From assembly GCA_900547505.1 (NCBI GenBank), contig URGY01000033.1, forward strand, positions 1 to 13,356: a DNA stretch of 13,356 bases, given 5' to 3'. The notes below the pieces were generated by a model that worked only from the letters and a program-made list of their open reading frames with translations, had not been told where the DNA came from and searched no databases. Position numbers and translations under genes: made by a program. Origin of the DNA: an uncultured Collinsella sp. Lineage in GTDB: Bacteria > Actinomycetota > Coriobacteriia > Coriobacteriales > Coriobacteriaceae. Below are positions 1 through 6,339 of the stretch, piece after piece; within the stretch, counting starts at the first letter, position 1; the number at the start of each line of letters is the position of its first letter.

Positions 1-48
1 CGAGATGCAGCGTAGTCTCGTGGGCTCGGAGATGTGTATAAGAGACAG
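1..48 (+). other. Illumina Nextera i7 adapter sequence (non-genomic)
   Basis: Positions 30-48 are the 19-bp Tn5 mosaic end AGATGTGTATAAGAGACAG. Positions 15-29 are the Nextera read-2 adapter GTCTCGTGGGCTCGG. Positions 1-6 (CGAGAT) match the end of the P7 primer. Positions 7-14 (GCAGCGTA) therefore sit exactly where the 8-base i7 index belongs; from memory this is Nextera XT index N721. The segment is library adapter left on the contig end. Any ORF starting in it (the reading RSLVGSEMCIRDS) is an artefact, and real sequence starts at about 49. Confidence 0.97.
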
Positions 49-49
49 C

Positions 50-217
50 TATGGCGCGGTGAACTTCCCCAAGAGCCGCAAACTGTCGGTGCCTTACAAG
101 GCGGGCGCCGGTGCGGGCAGCGGCCTGGGTCGCGGCCTCGACGCCAACGACGGCACCGGCCCGGTGGCGGCGGCACTCATGCTGCTGCAGCAGTTGGGTG
201 CTAGCGACGACGACTAA
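50..217 (+). CDS. 3' fragment of an unidentified protein (5' end lost at contig edge)
   Basis: An open frame enters from the adapter junction and ends at TAA 215-217, leaving about 55 C-terminal residues. The fragment starts YGAVNFPKSRK and has a Gly/Ala-rich stretch (AGAGAGSGLGRGL), a short hydrophobic helix-like segment (GPVAAALMLLQQLG) and an acidic end (SDDD). I do not recognise the family. Codon use (C/G-ending) resembles neighbouring genes, and a hairpin follows 11 bp after the stop, so a genuine gene end is likely. The apparent start at position 5 lies in adapter sequence and is not real. Confidence 0.6.
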   Translation, partial: YGAVNFPKSRKLSVPYKAGAGAGSGLGRGLDANDGTGPVAAALMLLQQLGASDDD

Positions 218-228
218 CAAGTAGGGGG

Positions 229-262
229 CGTGGCGGGATGAAGTCGTCTTTGTCCCGCCACG
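229..262 (+). terminator. Hairpin, probable terminator of the truncated first gene
   Basis: A perfect 10-bp stem (CGTGGCGGGA at 229-238 pairs with TCCCGCCACG at 253-262) has a 14-nt loop. It lies between the first stop codon and the PAP2 gene. No strong U tract follows, so termination may be weak. Confidence 0.5.
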
Positions 263-297
263 TTGCAGGTTGATTCCAGCTCCATCGGAAGGAAAGC

Positions 298-1161
298 ATG
301 TTCGGATACATCTACAAGAAAGATGTCGCCATTATCGCGGTTGTCCTGTGTCTTTGTCTGGGCGTGGGCAGTTTCTTCGATTATCAGATCTCGAGCGCGC
401 TGTTCAATATCGGCAGCATGTACGGTCGCTTTATCGAGGCCGCCGGCGAGCTGCCGTTTGAGCTGACGGCGAGCATCGCGGGCGTTATGCTCGTGCGCGC
501 GGTGCGTCCCGACTCCAGGGGGAGCAAATGGCTCGCCGTGCTCGGCATCCTCGTCAACATTGGCCTGGCCGGCTACGAGATCGTTTCGTCCCTGCGGGTT
601 GGCGGCAAACTCATCGCGGCTCAGTTGGTGCTGACGTTTGTGCTGGCCATCGTCGCCAACCTTATCGTCTATCGCCTCACGCGCACGACCGAGCCCGACG
701 AGCTCACGCGCTGGGCGTTGATGGTGCTTGTCGTGTGGGTCGCTCAGGCCATTATTCTCAACGTGATTGTCAAACCGCTGTGGTCGCGCCCTCGCATGCG
801 CGTGATCGAGGTGACGCAGGGTCTCGAGTTTCAGCCGTGGTGGGTGATCGGCAACCCCGACAAGTGGACTTATATCGCCACCGGTGTAATCAAGGACGGC
901 TTTAAGTCGTTTGCGAGTGGGCACACGGCGCACGCGGCGATCGGCCTTATGCTCGCCGGGCTTCCCACGGCGGCCTTTAAGGAAAAACCGTCGCGCCGCC
1001 GCGTGGTCTTTTGGACGGCGGCTGTGGTCGCGGCGCTCGTCGCCTTTGGCCGTATCGTGATCGGGGCGCACTTTTTGAGTGACGTGAGCTGCGGCTTTGC
1101 CCTGGTGCTGGCGCTTGAGTGCCTTGCCGCGCACATTGCCTATCCGCACGGCGTACAATAG
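298..1161 (+). CDS. PAP2-family integral membrane phosphatase
   Basis: This 287-aa polytopic protein belongs to the type 2 phosphatidic acid phosphatase family, which dephosphorylates lipid phosphates such as phosphatidic acid or undecaprenyl pyrophosphate at the membrane. The three signature blocks are visible: K159-x4-R164-P165, A-S207-G208-H209 and G-R252-x5-H258-x3-D262. H258 is the expected nucleophile, assisted by H209. Hydrophobic segments lie at about 10-26, 55-68, 78-95, 107-126, 140-158, 211-226, 237-252 and 264-280. The motifs are somewhat degenerate: the usual KX6RP is shortened to KX4RP, PSGH reads ASGH and SR reads GR. An upstream GGAAGGAAAG at 288-297 supports this ATG. The substrate cannot be told from sequence. 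Confidence 0.85.
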   Translation: MFGYIYKKDVAIIAVVLCLCLGVGSFFDYQISSALFNIGSMYGRFIEAAGELPFELTASIAGVMLVRAVRPDSRGSKWLAVLGILVNIGLAGYEIVSSLRVGGKLIAAQLVLTFVLAIVANLIVYRLTRTTEPDELTRWALMVLVVWVAQAIILNVIVKPLWSRPRMRVIEVTQGLEFQPWWVIGNPDKWTYIATGVIKDGFKSFASGHTAHAAIGLMLAGLPTAAFKEKPSRRRVVFWTAAVVAALVAFGRIVIGAHFLSDVSCGFALVLALECLAAHIAYPHGVQ

Positions 1162-1206
1162 CCCCGTTTGAATCATCTGGCCGATACCCGGTAAGAGAGG
1201 ATTGCC

Positions 1207-2232
1207 ATGCTCGCGTTTAACAACGACTATTCCCACGGCGCACATCCGGCAGTGCTGCAGGCGCTCGTCGATACCAACATGGAGCCGCAGCCCGGCTACG
1301 GTACCGATGCGCATACCGAATGCGCCAAGCAGCTTATCCGCGAGGCCTGCCAGGCCCCCGATGCCGACGTGTTTTTTCTGGTGGGCGGCACGCAGGCCAA
1401 CGCGACGGTGATTGATATGCTGCTCGCGCCCTACCAGGGCGTTGTTGCCGCCGAGACCGGTCATGTTGCCTGCCACGAGGCGGGCGCCATCGAGTTTGGC
1501 GGCCACAAGGTGCTCACCATCCCCGGCTACGAGGGCAAGATGCACGCCGAGGACCTCGAGAACTATATCCAGGTGTTCTACGAAAACGAGAGCTACGAGC
1601 ACACGGTGTTCCCGGGCGCCGTGTACGTGAGCCTATCGACTGAGTACGGCACGCTGTACTCCAAGGCCGAGCTCGCGGCGATTCACGCGGTGTGCCAGAA
1701 GCGCGAGATTCCGCTGTTTGTGGATGGCGCCCGCCTGGCCTATGCACTGGCGGCCGATGAGTGCGACATTACCCTGCCCGAGCTGGCGCAGCTGTGCGAC
1801 GTGTTCTACATCGGCGGCACCAAGTGCGGCGCGCTCTGCGGCGAGGCCGTGGTGTTTTGCGGCATGCACGCTCCGGCGCATCCCATTCCGCGCATTAAGC
1901 AGCACGGTGCGCTGTTGGCCAAGGGCCGCCTGACGGGCGTCCAGTTTGAGGCGCTCTTTACCGATGGCCTGTATTTTGAGATTGGTCGACAGGCGATTGA
2001 GACGGCCCAGGCGCTACGCCGTGTGCTGCACGAGCGCGGCTACCAGTTCTTCTTGGAGACGCCCACAAACCAGCAGTTTGTGATTCTGCCCAACGAGGAC
2101 ATGGCCCGCATTCGCGAGCATGCCTCGATCGAGTACTGGGAAAAGTACGACGAGACCCACACGGTGGTGCGCTTTTGCACCAGCTGGGCCACGACGCAGG
2201 AGGACATCGACGCGTTGGCGGCTGTCCTGTAG
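1207..2232 (+). CDS. Threonine aldolase family PLP-dependent lyase
   Basis: This 341-aa fold-type I PLP enzyme is of the low-specificity threonine aldolase / beta-eliminating lyase family, which cleaves L-threonine or L-allo-threonine to glycine and acetaldehyde. Visible landmarks are GGTQAN (60-65) for phosphate binding, the ETGH segment with H86 expected to stack on the cofactor, FVDGARLAYAL with D173 and R176, and YIGGTKCGALCG with K206 as the Schiff-base lysine. Length matches the family. The GAGAGG at 1195-1200 supports the ATG at 1207. It starts 45 bp after the PAP2 gene, so it may be co-transcribed, though no functional link is obvious. A related beta-eliminating lyase activity cannot be excluded. 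Confidence 0.88.
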   Translation: MLAFNNDYSHGAHPAVLQALVDTNMEPQPGYGTDAHTECAKQLIREACQAPDADVFFLVGGTQANATVIDMLLAPYQGVVAAETGHVACHEAGAIEFGGHKVLTIPGYEGKMHAEDLENYIQVFYENESYEHTVFPGAVYVSLSTEYGTLYSKAELAAIHAVCQKREIPLFVDGARLAYALAADECDITLPELAQLCDVFYIGGTKCGALCGEAVVFCGMHAPAHPIPRIKQHGALLAKGRLTGVQFEALFTDGLYFEIGRQAIETAQALRRVLHERGYQFFLETPTNQQFVILPNEDMARIREHASIEYWEKYDETHTVVRFCTSWATTQEDIDALAAVL

Positions 2233-2250
2233 CCTGATGTAATGACGAGG

Positions 2251-2293
2251 GGCCGCCTTGCGCCGGGTTTGGCGCAGGGTGGCCTTTGCTTTT
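2251..2293 (+). terminator. Intrinsic terminator after the threonine aldolase gene
   Basis: A 14-bp stem (GGCCGCCTTGCGCC at 2251-2264 with GGCGCAGGGTGGCC at 2271-2284) has only two G-U wobbles and a 6-nt GGGTTT loop. It is followed by TTTGCTTTT (2285-2293), the classic layout. It separates the aldolase gene from the GNAT gene, whose ribosome binding site begins just after. Confidence 0.88.
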
Positions 2294-2309
2294 GGGGGAG
2301 AAGGGTTGT

Positions 2310-2900
2310 ATGACCGAGATGTCCGAGCCGACGATTCGCCTGGCGACGCCCGAAGACGCGCCGGCGTTGCTTGCCATCTATGAGCCGTATGTGCGCCAGA
2401 CGGCGATTACCTGCGAATACGAGGTGCCGAGCGTTGAGGAGTTCGCCGGGCGCATCGAGCGTACGCTCAAGCGCTATCCGTATTTGGTGATGGAGCTGGA
2501 AGGGCGTCCGGTAGGCTATGCCTATGTGAGCCCGCTCAACAGCCGCGAGGCATACGACTGGTCGGTCGAGACGTCGATCTACCTGGCGCGCGACGTGCGC
2601 CACGGCGGGCTGGGCCGCAAGCTGCACGATGCGCTCAAGCAGTGCCTGATTGCGATGGGCATCACCAACATGTGCGCCCTCATCGCCGTGCCGCACGACA
2701 GGGACGACGAGTATCTGACGCACAACAGCCAAGACTTCCATGCCCATATGGGGTATCGCCTGGTGGGTGCCTTCGACCGCTGCGCCCAAAAGTTCGGCCG
2801 CTGGTACGACATGTGCTGGATGGAGCTGGTCCTGGCCGAGCGCACGCCCAACCAACCTAAGCCAACCTGGTTCCCCGACCTCCCCAAACCTACCATTTAG
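2310..2900 (+). CDS. GNAT N-acetyltransferase, phosphinothricin acetyltransferase-like
   Basis: This 196-aa protein resembles the GNAT subgroup of Pat/Bar/YncA (MnaT), which acetylates amino groups of small molecules such as phosphinothricin, methionine sulfoximine or other amino-acid analogues. It opens with IRLATPEDAPALLAIYEPYV (residues 9-28), typical of the group. The acetyl-CoA pyrophosphate loop is R97-HGGLG-R (RxxGxG), followed by the ALI..PHDRDDEYL segment and HMGYRLVGAFDR (146-157). GGGGGAGAAGG at 2293-2303 favours the ATG at 2310 over a TTG at 2286, which lies inside the terminator's U tract. The last residues (LPKPTI) and the stop codon are encoded by a hairpin repeat shared with two other sites, so the C-terminal tail after about residue 178 is probably a late addition. 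Confidence 0.85.
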   Translation: MTEMSEPTIRLATPEDAPALLAIYEPYVRQTAITCEYEVPSVEEFAGRIERTLKRYPYLVMELEGRPVGYAYVSPLNSREAYDWSVETSIYLARDVRHGGLGRKLHDALKQCLIAMGITNMCALIAVPHDRDDEYLTHNSQDFHAHMGYRLVGAFDRCAQKFGRWYDMCWMELVLAERTPNQPKPTWFPDLPKPTI

Positions 2901-2924
2901 GGACAGGTTTATTTTGGCAGGTTA
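2883..2924 (-). repeat. Hairpin repeat copy A (CCTACCAAAA / GGGAC type)
   Basis: On the minus strand this reads AACCTGCCAAAAT, then AAACCTGTCCC, then a TGGTAGGTTT arm. It matches copies at 10221-10265 and 12357-12399. The arms pair as AACCTACCA with TGGCAGGTT with one A-C mismatch. Both convergent genes end inside it: the GNAT stop TAG at 2898-2900 and the GntR stop at 2922-2924. It may act as a bidirectional terminator. Confidence 0.75.
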
Positions 2925-3644
2925 GCCGATGGGCTCGGTGTATTTGGCACGGTCGGTGCGCTGGATGCGCTTAGAGACATGGAGCGGTCGGCCGTCGGTG
3001 TCGTAGACGTAGTCGGTGATCAGGATCAGCGCCTGCCCGCGCTCGACGTTGAGCAAAAACGCCTCGTTTTGCGAGGCATAGCACACCTCAAAGGTCTTAT
3101 GTCCCTGTGCCGGCGCGCGATGGAATTCTTGGCGCAGCGTGGCGTAGAGCGAACCGTTGATATCGCGATCGATGAGTGCTTCAAAGCTCGGTGGTAGATA
3201 GGTGGTCTCCAGGCACAGCGGCGCATCGTCCAGATAACGCAGGCGGACAAGTTTGACGAGCTTGCTGCCCACGGCGACATCGAAGAACTTGGCCGCATTG
3301 CCCGCGGCCTTGGCAAAGCCCGAGTCCGCCGTGCGCGTGGTGGGCTTCATACCCTGACCCTGGACCTGTGTCGTGTAGCTCGAAAACACCAGGTTGTTCT
3401 CGTGGAGCGCCGGCGTGTCGGCCACAAAGGCGCCACGCCCGCGCTCGGTGCGCACCAGGCCCTCATCAACGAGCACCTTAAGGGCGTGGCGTACGGTGCT
3501 GCGCGACAGCCCCGATTCGTCCATGAGTTCCATCTCGGACGGCAGCTTGTCTCCGCGTGCATAGGTGCCGGAGGCGATGCGGTCGCGCAGCATGCCCGCC
3601 AAGCGCTCGTATTGGGTCAGTCTATTTTTAGATGAAGCGTTCAT
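2922..3644 (-). CDS. GntR/HutC-family regulator with UTRA sensor domain (divergent from first SIS gene)
   Basis: This 240-aa regulator has an N-terminal winged helix (about residues 10-75) with the GntR signature: GDKLPSEMELMDESGLSRST followed by VRHALKVLVDEGLV and RGRGAFVA. A UTRA small-molecule-binding domain follows (about 95-235), of the kind that binds sugar phosphates or related metabolites in HutC-subfamily repressors. It is divergently transcribed from the SIS deglycase gene at 3850. The 205 bp between them carries repeated TGTAT half-sites, one set 11 bp from its own start codon. It therefore most likely represses itself and the SIS gene until a sugar-amine phosphate or product is present. 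The ligand is inferred only. Confidence 0.9.
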   Translation of the reverse strand: MNASSKNRLTQYERLAGMLRDRIASGTYARGDKLPSEMELMDESGLSRSTVRHALKVLVDEGLVRTERGRGAFVADTPALHENNLVFSSYTTQVQGQGMKPTTRTADSGFAKAAGNAAKFFDVAVGSKLVKLVRLRYLDDAPLCLETTYLPPSFEALIDRDINGSLYATLRQEFHRAPAQGHKTFEVCYASQNEAFLLNVERGQALILITDYVYDTDGRPLHVSKRIQRTDRAKYTEPIG

Positions 3645-3650
3645 GCGATC

Positions 3651-3700
3651 AACCTGTATCTAACCTGTATGCGTATCTAATCAAGCATGTATTCAATACA
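3651..3700. promoter_or_regulatory. Candidate GntR operators, proximal to the regulator gene
   Basis: Two TGTAT half-sites lie in direct orientation at 3655-3659 and 3666-3670, 11 bp apart (TGTATCTAACCTGTATG). A perfect 13-bp palindrome TGTATTCAATACA follows at 3688-3700. The same tandem pattern recurs at 3794-3810. The position, just upstream of the minus-strand start, fits autorepression. Confidence 0.6.
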
Positions 3701-3766
3701 ACAACAAAACCGCTGGTAGCAAGTTATCGAAAACCGCATCAGCAAAATTTCTAAGACAAATATAGC

Positions 3767-3810
3767 ATACAACTAGTCGACATAACCAAAACATGTATGT
3801 AACTTGTATG
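3767..3810. promoter_or_regulatory. Candidate GntR operators, proximal to the first SIS gene
   Basis: A reverse half-site ATACA is at 3767-3771. A tandem pair of TGTAT half-sites is at 3794-3798 and 3805-3809 (TGTATGTAACTTGTATG), again 11 bp apart and nearly identical to 3655-3671. These sit 40-83 bp before the SIS start codon, where a bound repressor would block transcription. The SIS promoter is probably around the A/T-rich stretch 3745-3772, but I cannot assign -35/-10 boxes firmly. Confidence 0.6.
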
Positions 3811-3849
3811 CCATCGAGAGCATCAAACGAGAAGAAAGGCTGATGCACG

Positions 3850-4842
3850 ATGACTACTCAGGAACAGGTTAAGGATGTCGTCTCCCAGGTTTTGGCTGAC
3901 AAGGCAGACAAGGGCGGCATCAAGCGCGTCGTGTGGATTGGCGCTGGCGGATCCAACGGCGGCAACTATCCTGCCCAGTACTTTATGGAGCACGAGGCCA
4001 CGCAGGTCGTGAGCTCCAGCTACACCAGCAACGAGTTCGTGCACGCCACCCCGGCCTACGTCAACGAGAACACTCTGGCCGTCGTCGTGTCCATGCGCGG
4101 CACCAAGGAGACCATCGTCGCCGCCCAGGTCGCCAAGGACCACGGCGCCAGCACCATCGCCATTTATGTTGACGAGTCCGGCCTCACCGAGGTCTGCGAC
4201 TACAAGATCCGGTACGACAGCCTGGCCGTCGACGAGTCCTGCATGGGCCGCACCAACTCCGCCGTCGTGACCATGATCGCCATGGAGCTTACGCAGCAGA
4301 CCGAGGGCTATGCCGAGTACGAGACCGCTATGGCCGCGTTCGACTTGGTCGACCCCATCTATCGCAAGGCCGTCGAGTACACCCGTCCGCTTGCTGCCAA
4401 GTGGGCCGAGCAGAACGCCGACAAGCCCTGCATCAACGTCATGGCTCAGGGTCCGCTCTTTGGTGCCGCCTACGTCTTTAGCATCTGCAACGTGCAGGAG
4501 ATGCTGCAGATCGACTCATGCACCATCAACACCTGCGACTTCTTCCACGGCCCCTTCGAGATCCTGGACAAGCGCACCTCGCTGTTCCAGCTCATCAGCG
4601 TCGGCCGCAGCCGCTGCAACGACGAGCGCGGCATCCGCTTCGTCAACCAGTACGGTGGCGAGCGCGTCTATCAGCTCGACGCCAAGGAGCTCGGCCTCAA
4701 CGACATCAAGGACAGCGTGAGCGAGTACTTCAACCACCTGATCTTTGCCCCGATCCTCAACAACGTCTACATGCGCGCACTCTCTGCCGTCACCCACAAG
4801 GACTACATGACGCGCCGCTACATGTGGAAGCTGGACTACTAG
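3850..4842 (+). CDS. SIS-domain sugar-phosphate deglycase, FrlB/GfrF-like (paralogue 1)
   Basis: This 330-aa cytosolic protein has two sugar-isomerase (SIS) domains, like the fructoselysine/glucoselysine-6-phosphate deglycases. Those enzymes hydrolyse a phosphorylated Amadori product to a sugar 6-phosphate and a free amine or amino acid. Domain 1 has the phosphosugar loops GAGGSNGG (31-38) and SMRGTKET (81-88). In domain 2, E217 (QEMLQID) and H233 (FHGPFE) are 16 residues apart, the spacing of the catalytic E488/H504 pair in GlmS. The C-terminus TRRYMWKLDY resembles the RRYxxxxxY end of FrlB and is shared with the paralogue at 9140. The ATG at 3850 follows GAGAAGAAAGG. A GlmS/AgaS-like isomerase is a less likely alternative. 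Codon choice is strongly C-ending, suggesting high expression. The substrate is inferred. Confidence 0.82.
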   Translation: MTTQEQVKDVVSQVLADKADKGGIKRVVWIGAGGSNGGNYPAQYFMEHEATQVVSSSYTSNEFVHATPAYVNENTLAVVVSMRGTKETIVAAQVAKDHGASTIAIYVDESGLTEVCDYKIRYDSLAVDESCMGRTNSAVVTMIAMELTQQTEGYAEYETAMAAFDLVDPIYRKAVEYTRPLAAKWAEQNADKPCINVMAQGPLFGAAYVFSICNVQEMLQIDSCTINTCDFFHGPFEILDKRTSLFQLISVGRSRCNDERGIRFVNQYGGERVYQLDAKELGLNDIKDSVSEYFNHLIFAPILNNVYMRALSAVTHKDYMTRRYMWKLDY

Positions 4843-4879
4843 GGGATAGAGCGGCCTAACAGCTCGATGCCCTCATAAG

Positions 4880-4942
4880 TTGCGGTGGAATAGTTCCTGT
4901 TTGGGGGCTTGAAGCCTCTATTTAGGAACTATTTCACCGCAA
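4880..4942. repeat. 63-bp near-palindromic hairpin repeat
   Basis: The arms 4880-4910 and 4912-4942 are symmetric around G4911. The outer 19 bp (TTGCGGTGGAATAGTTCCT with AGGAACTATTTCACCGCAA) pair completely with one G-U wobble, and the inner GGCTT/AAGCC also pairs. It starts 37 bp after the SIS stop codon. It may end the SIS transcript or be a mobile hairpin element; there is no U tract. Confidence 0.8.
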
Positions 4943-4949
4943 CCGCCAA

Positions 4950-4982
4950 GTAATCCGCTGGGGACGGAGGAAAACGGATCAC
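4950..4982. repeat. Short hairpin with GGGGAC core
   Basis: GTAATCCG (4950-4957) pairs with CGGATCAC (4975-4982) with one mismatch. The loop begins CTGGGGACGG, placing GGGGAC at 4960-4965 next to the left arm. This layout resembles the hairpins at 2883, 9019 and 10231. Confidence 0.5.
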
Positions 4983-5005
4983 TTTTCCGCTCACCGATTT
5001 GTGTC

Positions 5006-5040
5006 TTGAAAAATGTATATAACGACTATAACGTAGTACG
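5006..5040 (+). promoter_or_regulatory. Promoter and candidate operator of the DMT transporter gene
   Basis: TTGAAA at 5006-5011 and TATAAC at 5027-5032 could be -35 and -10 boxes, with a short 15-bp spacer. Overlapping them is TGTATATAACGACTATAACG (5014-5033), with two ATAACG direct repeats at 5019-5024 and 5028-5033. GTATATAACG recurs inverted at 12442-12451, and CGTTAT/ATAACG recurs at 6305-6323. Confidence 0.5.
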
Positions 5041-5073
5041 AAACATATTGGAAACGATACCGAGGAGGCTGCG

Positions 5074-6156
5074 TTGAAGAAAAGCAATCTGGGCTATGCG
5101 CTGGTGCTGATCGCCGCGCTTATGTGGGGCACCATCGGAATCTTTGTTAACGGAATATCGGCCCTGGGTGTTTCGTCTCAGAGTATGGCGGCCTTTCGCC
5201 TGTTGTCGGGTGCCGTCTTAATGGCTCCGGTCTTGGCATTTATGGGTTGCCAGGGAGGTGCTCGTGAGGGAAAAGCCTCGGGTCCCCTGGCTCTGTTCAA
5301 GGCAAGTCCTAAAGAGCTTGTTCCCTGCGCGCTTGTCGGTATCGTCGGTTTAGCCGTCGCCAACACCTGCTATTACGAGTGCATGGGCGAGGTGGGCATG
5401 TCCACGGCCTCGGTGCTGCTCTACACCTCGCCGGTGTTTGGCGTCGCGCTTGGCCGCGTGCTTTATCGCGAGGACGTGACCCCCAACAAGCTCGTCGCCA
5501 TCGTCTTTAACATTGTGGGTTGCGTGCTCGCGGTGACGAGCGGCGACCTGTCTGGTTTCCATTTCTCGGCTTGGGGCGTCGCGTCGGGTGTGATCGCCGG
5601 ACTTTGCGGTGCACTGCTGGCTGTGTTTAGCCGTATGGCCACCAAGACGCTGCATCCGCTGGCGGTGACGTTTTGGGGCTTTGTCTTTGGCGGATGCTTT
5701 ATGGCGGTGCTTTCGGCTCCGTGGTCCGATGTAGCCGCGGCAATGTCCCCGCAGCTCATTCTGCTGTTCGCAGGCTTTGGCTTTATTCCGACGGCTCTTG
5801 CGTACATCTTCTATATGCAGGGCCTTTCGATGGATCTTGAGACATCGAAGGTGCCGGTCGTGGCTTCGTTCGAAACCGTGGCGACCGTTCTGGTCGGTAT
5901 TGGCATCTACGCCGAGCCCGCTGGCGCGATCAAGGTCCTGGGCATCGTGCTGGTGCTCGCGTCCATCCTGATTATGAACACCGATTTCTCCAAGCTGCGC
6001 AACAGCGCCTTTGTCGGCCATATCGTTGAGAGCATGACCTTTAAGCCCAACGCGTGGTGGACGGAGAAATCGCAGGACATGGATCTGTTCCGCGAGCGCA
6101 CCGGCATCGCGCTGGAGCCCACCGTGCAGGAAAGCCCCTGGTACTTCGTGCGATAG
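5074..6156 (+). CDS. EamA/DMT-family transporter with C-terminal tail
   Basis: This 360-aa inner-membrane protein of the drug/metabolite transporter superfamily has two tandem EamA domains (about residues 8-155 and 165-308, roughly ten transmembrane helices). Members commonly export amino acids or other small metabolites. It starts MKKSNLGYALVLIAALMWGT, the typical first helix. The start is TTG at 5074 behind a strong GAGGAGG at 5062-5068. After the last helix (ILIMNTDF, about 301) a non-hydrophobic tail of over 50 residues extends to the end (WWTEKSQDMDLFRERTG), longer than usual for the family. Placed between the SIS gene and the PTS operon and sharing a candidate operator with the latter, it may export the amine released by deglycation. 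Direction and substrate are inference. Confidence 0.87.
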   Translation: MKKSNLGYALVLIAALMWGTIGIFVNGISALGVSSQSMAAFRLLSGAVLMAPVLAFMGCQGGAREGKASGPLALFKASPKELVPCALVGIVGLAVANTCYYECMGEVGMSTASVLLYTSPVFGVALGRVLYREDVTPNKLVAIVFNIVGCVLAVTSGDLSGFHFSAWGVASGVIAGLCGALLAVFSRMATKTLHPLAVTFWGFVFGGCFMAVLSAPWSDVAAAMSPQLILLFAGFGFIPTALAYIFYMQGLSMDLETSKVPVVASFETVATVLVGIGIYAEPAGAIKVLGIVLVLASILIMNTDFSKLRNSAFVGHIVESMTFKPNAWWTEKSQDMDLFRERTGIALEPTVQESPWYFVR

Positions 6157-6271
6157 GGGATTGAGCGCGGCGTCCGACCTGGGGTTATCCAGCCAGCGCC
6201 GGCCTACCCAGCCCCAACGTTTCAAGTACGTTAAACCCGTCAACGGTCGATTTTCACCCGCGAACGGTCTT

Positions 6272-6323
6272 TATACTAATTAGCAATATAAGCAACGTAT
6301 AAGACGTTATAATGACCATAACG
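6272..6323 (+). promoter_or_regulatory. PTS operon promoter with overlapping inverted-repeat operator
   Basis: A consensus TATAAT lies at 6308-6313, and another -10-like TATACT at 6272-6277. CGTTAT (6305-6310) and ATAACG (6318-6323) form an inverted repeat with a 7-bp spacer that covers the TATAAT and the probable start of transcription. This is where a GntR repressor would block initiation. No convincing -35 box accompanies the TATAAT. Confidence 0.6.
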
Positions 6324-6339
6324 AAAAGGAGGAGGCAAG

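Noticed and set aside
5..49. N-terminal extension MQRSLVGSEMCIRDS of the first protein
   Set aside because: It is translated Nextera adapter, not genome.
214..1602. 462-codon minus-strand open frame over the PAP2 and aldolase genes
   Set aside because: It is a shadow of two genes with clear motifs; the translation is rich in His/Arg/Gly without domains and has no sensible start.
2946..2960. TGGCACGGTCGGTGC resembling a sigma-54 (-24/-12) promoter, considered because mannose-class PTS operons are often sigma-54 dependent
   Set aside because: It lies inside the GntR coding sequence, matches the -12 element poorly and is far from any PTS gene. The regulators here are GntR type, not LevR type.
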